Shown here piece after piece: positions 59,091 through 64,000 of a stretch of DNA of 64,000 nt (positions are counted from its first letter, which is position 1; every line of letters begins with the position of its first letter). The stretch lies in contig NZ_NMQV01000001.1 of assembly GCF_002234375.1 (NCBI RefSeq), positions 91,411 through 155,410 on the forward strand. The letters run 5' to 3'. The notes beneath the pieces are model-generated. The model made no database searches. It worked only from the letters and a program-made list of their open reading frames with translations, and was not told the origin of the DNA. The position numbers and the translations under genes were made by a program. This DNA comes from Pseudomonas fluvialis. GTDB taxonomy: Bacteria > Pseudomonadota > Gammaproteobacteria > Pseudomonadales > Pseudomonadaceae.

Positions 59091-59789
59091 ATGCTTGAAG
59101 TTAACAGCCTGCATCAATATTACGGCGGCAGCCACATCCTCCGCGGCCTGTCGTTCGACGTGAAGGTCGGCGAAGTCACCTGCCTGCTCGGCCGCAACGG
59201 CGTGGGCAAGACCACTCTGCTCAAGTGCCTGATGGGCCTGATTCCGGCAGACGACGGCAGCGTGCACTGGCAAGGCCAGGCCATCACCGGCTACAAACCG
59301 CACCAGCGCGTGCAGGCCGGCATCGCCTACGTGCCGCAGGGACGCGAGATATTCGCCCGCCTGACGGTGGAGGAGAACCTGTTGATGGGCCTGTCACGCT
59401 TTCCCGGCAGCCAGGCCAAGGAAGTCCCGGCGTTCATCTACGAGCTGTTCCCGGTGTTACGCGAGATGAAGCAGCGCCGCGGCGGCGACCTCTCCGGCGG
59501 CCAGCAGCAACAACTGGCCATCGGCCGCGCGCTGGCCAGCCAGCCGCGCCTGCTGATCCTCGACGAACCCACCGAAGGCATCCAGCCCTCGGTGATCAAG
59601 GAGATCGGCGCGGTGATTCGCAAGCTCGCCGAGCGTGGCGATATGGCCATCCTGCTGGTCGAGCAGTTCTACGACTTCGCCGCCGAACTGGCCGACCACT
59701 ACCTGGTGATGAGCCGCGGCGAGATCATCCAGCAAGGCCGCGGCGCAGACATGGCCCGGGAGGGCGTTCGCAACCTGGTGGCCATTTGA
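59091..59789 (+). CDS. urtE: Urea ABC transporter ATPase UrtE
   Basis: 232 residues from ATG 59091 (AGGAAAAG upstream; ATG 59073 is unlikely). LivF-type ATPase with Walker A GRNGVGKTT, signature LSGGQQQQLAIGRAL and Walker B LLILDEPTEGIQP. It completes the UrtABCDE complex. The tyrS leader peptide starts 26 bp after its stop. Confidence 0.95.
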   Translation: MLEVNSLHQYYGGSHILRGLSFDVKVGEVTCLLGRNGVGKTTLLKCLMGLIPADDGSVHWQGQAITGYKPHQRVQAGIAYVPQGREIFARLTVEENLLMGLSRFPGSQAKEVPAFIYELFPVLREMKQRRGGDLSGGQQQQLAIGRALASQPRLLILDEPTEGIQPSVIKEIGAVIRKLAERGDMAILLVEQFYDFAAELADHYLVMSRGEIIQQGRGADMAREGVRNLVAI

Positions 59790-59815
59790 AGCACAAGGGC
59801 GTTAGACTAACGGCC

Positions 59816-59869
59816 ATGCCACAGTTCATTACCCCCATCGCCGCGTATTACTACTACCTGCTCTCGTAG
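59816..59869 (+). CDS. Putative tyrS leader peptide with four consecutive Tyr codons
   Basis: 17 codons, [17 protein letters not shown]. Four Tyr codons in a row (59846-59857) come just before the stop, 96 bp ahead of the tyrosyl-tRNA synthetase start. No clear Shine-Dalgarno is seen; a TAGACT hexamer at 59803-59808 might even make the message nearly leaderless. The run of codons for the amino acid used by the downstream enzyme, together with alternative hairpins, is the hallmark of ribosome-mediated attenuation. Confidence 0.75.
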   Translation: MPQFITPIAAYYYYLLS

Positions 59870-59917
59870 GTGGTAGGCGCTGCGCTGCATCCGACCGCCT
59901 GAGGCGGCTCGGCATGC
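59851..59917 (+). promoter_or_regulatory. Attenuator-like alternative hairpins upstream of tyrS
   Basis: Three mutually exclusive pairings. 1:2: CTACTACC (59851-59858, the Tyr codons) with GGTGGTAG (59869-59876). 2:3: TAGGTGGT (59867-59874) with ACCGCCTG (59894-59901). 3:4: GCATCCGACCGCC (59887-59899) with GGCGGCTCGGCATGC (59903-59917, two single-base bulges). Stalling at Tyr codons would free 2:3 and prevent 3:4. The U-run after 3:4 is weak (ATTCTGTTCC), so it could be a terminator or a translational block. Confidence 0.65.
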
Positions 59918-59964
59918 ATTCTGTTCCGGTCTCCCAGGCGGCATTCCCCCCAAGGAGACCTGCA

Positions 59965-61182
59965 ATGACTGCTCACCAAGACCTGCTGGCCGTACTCGAA
60001 GAGCGCGGCTTCATTCACCAGTGCACCGACCATGCAGGCCTGCGCCAGGCGCTGGCGGAAGGCCCACTGACCTGCTACCTGGGCTTCGACGCCACCGCCG
60101 ACAGCCTGCACGTCGGCCATCTGCAGGGGCTGATGCTGCTGCGCTGGCTACAACGGGCCGGCCATCCGGTGCTGCTGCTGATCGGCGGGGCCACCACGCG
60201 CATCGGCGACCCCAGTTTCCGGGACAGCAGCCGGCCGCTCCTCGATGCCACGCAGATTGCCCGCAACATCGACGGCATCCGCAGCTGCTTTGCCCGCTAC
60301 CTGCAACTGGATGGCCACCTGGGACAGCTGGTGGACAACGCCGAATGGCTCGACGGCCTGGGCTACCTGGCCTTTCTTGAACAGGTCGGCCGGCACTTTT
60401 CGATCAACCGCCTGCTGGGTTTCGAAGCCATCCGCCAGCGCCTGGAACGCCAGCATTCCCTGTCCTTTCTGGAGTTCGGCTACACCCTGCTACAGGCCTA
60501 CGACTTCGTGGAACTGGCCAGGCGACATGCGTGCCGCCTGCAGCTGGGCGGTGCCGATCAGTGGGCCAACATCATCAATGGTGTAGAGCTGGCACGCCGC
60601 CAGGGCGGACCACAGCTGTTCGGCCTGACCATGCCGCTGCTGGCCACCGCCGATGGCCGCAAGATGGGCAAGTCGGCACAAGGTGCGGTATGGCTGAATG
60701 CCGAACGCCTATCACCCTTCGAGTTCTGGCAGTTCTGGCGCAACTGTGATGACCGTGACGTCGGGCGCTTCCTGGCCTTGTTCAGCGAACTGCCGATGGA
60801 CGAAGTACGCCGCCTGGCCGCCCTGCAGGGCGCCGAGCTGAACCAGGCGAAAATCATCCTGGCCGACCAGGCCACGCGCCTGGCTCATGGCGAACAGGCC
60901 CAGCAGCAGGCGCGTCAGGCGGCCCAGGGCCGGCAGGCCGATCAGCTGCCGGCGCTGCAGGTCAGCCAGGCACGCCTGCAGGAAAGCCTGAGCCTGGCCC
61001 AGTTGTTACTGGAGAACGGCCTGGTCAGCTCGCTGAGCGCCGCCCGACGCCTGGCCCAGGGCGGCGGCATCCGCCTGCGCGACACGCGCGTGACGGATGT
61101 TGACACGCCCCTGCCGGCGAACCTCGATGGTTACTCACTGAGTCTGGGCAAGAAACGCCACTGGCAGTTGCAGCTGCGCTAA
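59965..61182 (+). CDS. tyrS: Tyrosyl-tRNA synthetase
   Basis: 405 residues from ATG 59965, with AAGGAGA upstream. It is a class I synthetase with HVGH (H49-H52) as the HIGH motif and KMGKS (233-237) as KMSKS. The C-terminal S4-like RNA-binding domain (about 340-405) is present. It attaches tyrosine to tRNA-Tyr. Some pseudomonads carry two TyrRS genes; whether this is the only copy cannot be told here. The Tyr-rich leader suggests feedback by charged tRNA-Tyr. Confidence 0.95.
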   Translation: MTAHQDLLAVLEERGFIHQCTDHAGLRQALAEGPLTCYLGFDATADSLHVGHLQGLMLLRWLQRAGHPVLLLIGGATTRIGDPSFRDSSRPLLDATQIARNIDGIRSCFARYLQLDGHLGQLVDNAEWLDGLGYLAFLEQVGRHFSINRLLGFEAIRQRLERQHSLSFLEFGYTLLQAYDFVELARRHACRLQLGGADQWANIINGVELARRQGGPQLFGLTMPLLATADGRKMGKSAQGAVWLNAERLSPFEFWQFWRNCDDRDVGRFLALFSELPMDEVRRLAALQGAELNQAKIILADQATRLAHGEQAQQQARQAAQGRQADQLPALQVSQARLQESLSLAQLLLENGLVSSLSAARRLAQGGGIRLRDTRVTDVDTPLPANLDGYSLSLGKKRHWQLQLR

Positions 61183-61205
61183 GCCAAGGCAACCACAGAC
61201 ACCGC

Positions 61206-61976
61206 CTAGCGTGTCACCTGGCCAAGGACGGCCTCCAGGCGTGGTCCCAGCGGGCGATCGGCAAACCAGCGGCGATAGCTGTGCTGAAAGCGCCCGTCAC
61301 GGTACAGCGTATGCAGCGCCTGCTGCCAGCGAGCTACCAGGGCCGTATCGGTCTGCGGCGAGAAGGCCAGGTAGGACTCATGTTCCATGAAGCAGTGCTG
61401 TTGCTGCACGTCTTCCATGCGCAGGTTGCGCAGCCCCAGCAACTGCGGCACGGCGATATCACTGGCGACGATCAGATCACCGCGCCCCAGGGCGAACATG
61501 TGCATCATCTTGTCCTGGGATGCGACGGTGAACAGGTTGTCGAAGCCCTGAGCCAGCAGGTAGTCGGTGCTGTACCACTGGCGCGGCAGGGCCAGCCGAC
61601 GCAGGCGCCGGGCATCCTCCAGACTGTCGACCCGCAGCTTGTCAACGCGCCGCGAATAGAAACAGGTACGCGCCTGCATCAACGGCCCAACCCACTGAAA
61701 CCGGCTTTCCCGTTCGGGCGTGCGCGCCGTGGAAAACAGCCCTACCCCAGCCTCTCGCTGGGCCCGGCTATAGCCGCGGGTCCACGGCTCCATGCGAATT
61801 TCCGCGCGGTCACCAGCCTGTGCCGCCAGCAGGCGCACCAGTTCGACACTAAAGCCGCTGGGCTGGCCGGCGCGGGTAAAGTTCAGCGGTGGATTTTCCT
61901 CACTCAGCAGCAGCACGTCCGCTGCCTGCAGCACAGGCGCGAACAGCAGCAACAGAAGGCAGCGCAAAGCAGCCAT
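61206..61976 (-). CDS. Periplasmic solute-binding protein (family 3)
   Basis: 256 residues. A signal peptide (MAALRCLLLLLFAPVLQA) is followed by a type II periplasmic binding fold; the first lobe begins VLLLSEENPPLNFTRAGQPSGFSVELVRLL. No transporter genes lie beside it. Stand-alone SBP_bac_3 proteins often bind amino acids or feed sensor kinases. It converges with tyrS (23-bp gap) and the ligand is unknown. Confidence 0.82.
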   Translation of the reverse strand: MAALRCLLLLLFAPVLQAADVLLLSEENPPLNFTRAGQPSGFSVELVRLLAAQAGDRAEIRMEPWTRGYSRAQREAGVGLFSTARTPERESRFQWVGPLMQARTCFYSRRVDKLRVDSLEDARRLRRLALPRQWYSTDYLLAQGFDNLFTVASQDKMMHMFALGRGDLIVASDIAVPQLLGLRNLRMEDVQQQHCFMEHESYLAFSPQTDTALVARWQQALHTLYRDGRFQHSYRRWFADRPLGPRLEAVLGQVTR

Positions 61977-62138
61977 GACGACTCCACAAGCAGGATCAAC
62001 AGTCGGTTATTTTGCCATGGACAGCAGTATAGAAGCCTGGCCGACAACGCAATTATTGCCAGCAAACTGCCAGCAGTCTTGCCGCCCGGCTTCACACACG
62101 GGATCATGCCGCCAGCCTACCCGTCAACCGAGTTCCCC

Positions 62139-62852
62139 ATGTCTGCGCCACGCTCTTCCGAACAGAACAACCCGCTGGTCGACCTGCTGATCAGCATCGT
62201 CATCCCCTCGCTGATTCTCATGAAGCTGAGCAGCCCGGAACGCCTCGGTGCCGACGGCGCACTGCTCCTCGCGCTGGCCTTTCCCTTCGGCTGGGGCGCA
62301 CTGGACTTGTGGCGCAAGCGTCGCTTCAACTTCATTGCCCTGCTCGGCCTGGTCAGCGTCTTGCTCACCGGCGGTATCGGCCTGCTGCAACTGGACAGTC
62401 AGTGGCTGGCCGTCAAGGAAGCCGCCGTACCGGCGATCATTGGCATCGCCGTGCTGCTCTCCACGCGCACCCGCTATCCGCTGATCCGTACCCTGCTGTT
62501 CAACGACAAGCTGCTGGACGTCGTACGCATCGAAGCCATCCTCGAACGGCGCGGCCTGCGCCTGCGCTTCGAGCAACGCCTGCAGCAGGCCACCTACCTG
62601 CTCAGCGGTACGTTTTTCTTTTCCGCGGCCATGAACTACATCCTGGCGCGCTGGCTGGTCACCAGCCCGGCCGGCAGCGAAGCCTTCAATGCCGAACTGG
62701 GGCGCATGACCCTGCTCAGTTACCCGATGATCGCCCTGCCCTCGATGGTCATGCTGATTGGCGTGTTCTACTACCTGTGGCGCACCCTGCGTGGCCTGAC
62801 CGGGCTGAGCCTGGAAGAAATGCTCGCCGAACAGCACCGCGACAAGTCCTGA
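62139..62852 (+). CDS. VC0807-family membrane protein
   Basis: 237 residues from ATG 62139; ATG 62106 is an alternative. About six helices are visible, starting NNPLVDLLISIVIPSLILMKLS and including RFNFIALLGLVSVLLTGGIGLLQL. The sequence corresponds to the VC0807 family of small inner-membrane proteins of unknown role in gamma-proteobacteria. A frame extending to 61281 is antisense to the binding-protein gene and not credible. Confidence 0.78.
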   Translation: MSAPRSSEQNNPLVDLLISIVIPSLILMKLSSPERLGADGALLLALAFPFGWGALDLWRKRRFNFIALLGLVSVLLTGGIGLLQLDSQWLAVKEAAVPAIIGIAVLLSTRTRYPLIRTLLFNDKLLDVVRIEAILERRGLRLRFEQRLQQATYLLSGTFFFSAAMNYILARWLVTSPAGSEAFNAELGRMTLLSYPMIALPSMVMLIGVFYYLWRTLRGLTGLSLEEMLAEQHRDKS

Positions 62853-62894
62853 GCCAGCCACTACACTGCGCGGCTTTTTCCGCAGGAGCCGCGC

Positions 62895-64000
62895 ATGTCA
62901 CGCCCTCTTCCCGCCCGCGCGCTGGGCATCGACTTCGGCACGTCCAATTCCAGCGTGGGCTGGCAAGGCCCGCAGGCCAGCCGCCTGTTGCCGCTGGAAG
63001 GCGACAAATGCAGCCTGCCTTCGGTGATCTTCTTCAACAACGAGGAACGTCGTCCGGCCTATGGCCGGCAGGCCCTCGACGAATACCTGGACGGTTATGA
63101 AGGGCGCCTGCTGCGCTCGCTGAAGAGTCTGCTCGGCTCCAAACTGCTGGCCAGCGAAACCACGCTGCTGGGCAGTGCCATGCCGTTTCGCCAGGTGCTG
63201 GGGCTGTTCCTCGGTGAACTCAAGCGCCGCGCCGAACAGGCCGCCGGACGCAGCTTCACTGAGGTGGTGCTGGGACGCCCGGTGTTCTTCGTCGACAATG
63301 ATCCACAGGCCGACCGTGAGGCCGCCGATACCCTGCAGGACGTCGCCCGGCAACTGGGCTTTCGCGAGGTCAGTTTCCAGTATGAGCCGATTGCCGCAGC
63401 CTTCGACTACGAGTGCCAGATCAGCCGTGAGGAGCTGGTACTGATCGTCGATATCGGTGGCGGCACGTCGGACTTTTCCCTGCTGCGCCTGTCGCCGGCC
63501 CGCCGCCAGGACAGCTGCCGGGACAGCGATATCCTGGCCAGCGATGGCCTGCATATCGGCGGGACGGACTTCGACAAGCAACTGTCACTGGCCGGCGTGA
63601 TGCCGCTGTTCGGCTACGGCAGCCGCATGCACAGCGCCGCGCTGATGCCGACGCATTACCACCTGAACCTGGCCACCTGGCACACCATCAACGCGCTCTA
63701 CACGCAGAAAACCCGCCTGGCCCTGCAAAGCCTGCGCTACGACTGCCAGCAACCGCAGGGCATCGACCGCCTGCTGCGCCTGCTGGAGCGCCGCGAAGGC
63801 CACTGGCTGGCCCTGCAGGTGGAAGCACGCAAGATCGACCTGGGGCACAGTGCGCAGCAGGTCATCGCGCTTGGGCAGATCGAAGAGGGGCTGCAGGCCG
63901 AGCTGAGCCGCGCGTTGTTCGAGCAGGCCATCGAAGCACCGCTGCAGCGCATTGCCAACACCGTGCAGGGCTTGCTGGCCAGCGCCGGTACGGCACTGGA
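62895..64000 (+). CDS. yegD: Hsp70-family chaperone, YegD-type (cut by window edge)
   Basis: 368 codons are visible from ATG 62895; the gene continues past the window. The actin-like ATPase begins ALGIDFGTSNSSVGW (phosphate loop 1). VILGRP-type motif VVLGRPVFF follows near residue 120, then YEPIAAAFDYE and phosphate loop 2 LIVDIGGGTSDFSL. The set matches the YegD branch of Hsp70, whose clients are unknown. Confidence 0.85.
   Translation, partial: MSRPLPARALGIDFGTSNSSVGWQGPQASRLLPLEGDKCSLPSVIFFNNEERRPAYGRQALDEYLDGYEGRLLRSLKSLLGSKLLASETTLLGSAMPFRQVLGLFLGELKRRAEQAAGRSFTEVVLGRPVFFVDNDPQADREAADTLQDVARQLGFREVSFQYEPIAAAFDYECQISREELVLIVDIGGGTSDFSLLRLSPARRQDSCRDSDILASDGLHIGGTDFDKQLSLAGVMPLFGYGSRMHSAALMPTHYHLNLATWHTINALYTQKTRLALQSLRYDCQQPQGIDRLLRLLERREGHWLALQVEARKIDLGHSAQQVIALGQIEEGLQAELSRALFEQAIEAPLQRIANTVQGLLASAGTAL

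Overview
This GC-rich window reads as a Pseudomonas chromosome segment. The order speA - yciH/SUI1 - Nudix - DUF2333 - gcbA - ctpL - dsbD - aroQ - accB - accC - membrane protein - prmA - zinc-ribbon protein - dusB - fis - purH - purD - retS ... urtABCDE is the order I recall around PA4839-PA4862 of P. aeruginosa. It carries insertions and replacements that P. aeruginosa lacks, so the strain is probably another Pseudomonas species. No rRNA, tRNA, CRISPR array, insertion sequence or prophage was recognised.

Layout. (1) 1-13,000: a cut-off minus-strand gene, an acyl-CoA synthetase, a permease, a metallo-beta-lactamase-fold hydrolase, a MazG-like pyrophosphohydrolase, the tRNA methyltransferase CmoM, two DUF4136 lipoproteins, an acetyltransferase, a small DMT transporter, a SulP transporter with a universal stress protein, a diguanylate cyclase, and a convergent DUF21/CBS/CorC membrane protein. 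(2) 13,200-25,000, minus strand: penicillin-binding protein 1C with its alpha-2-macroglobulin partner, arginine decarboxylase, YciH, a Nudix hydrolase and DUF2333. (3) 25,100-30,700: c-di-GMP signalling (GcbA type), a CtpL-type chemoreceptor behind a Pho-box-like sequence, and DsbD. (4) 30,700-34,350: an accessory island with a TonB-dependent receptor and a convergent DUF1624 membrane protein, each behind a Zur-like palindrome. (5) 34,500-47,600: core housekeeping genes (aroQ, accBC, prmA, dusB-fis, purH, purD) and the hybrid kinase RetS. (6) 47,700-59,800: a urea-nitrogen block of allophanate hydrolase, urea carboxylase, a GntR regulator and the UrtABCDE urea importer, headed by a sigma-54-type promoter. 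Urea would be imported by Urt, carboxylated with biotin and ATP, then hydrolysed by AtzF to ammonia and CO2. (7) 59,800-64,000: a tyrosyl-tRNA synthetase behind a tyrosine-rich leader peptide and attenuator-like hairpins, then a solute-binding protein, a VC0807-type membrane protein and a cut-off YegD-type Hsp70.

The strongest regulatory candidates are the tyrS attenuator (59816-59964), the sigma-54 promoter with overlapping palindrome ahead of atzF (47707-47753), the duplicated and frameshifted urea carboxylase 5' end (49589-49750), the Zur-like sites (30826-30848 and 34324-34346) and the Pho-box-like site before ctpL (26818-26835). All were found by eye and need computational or experimental confirmation.
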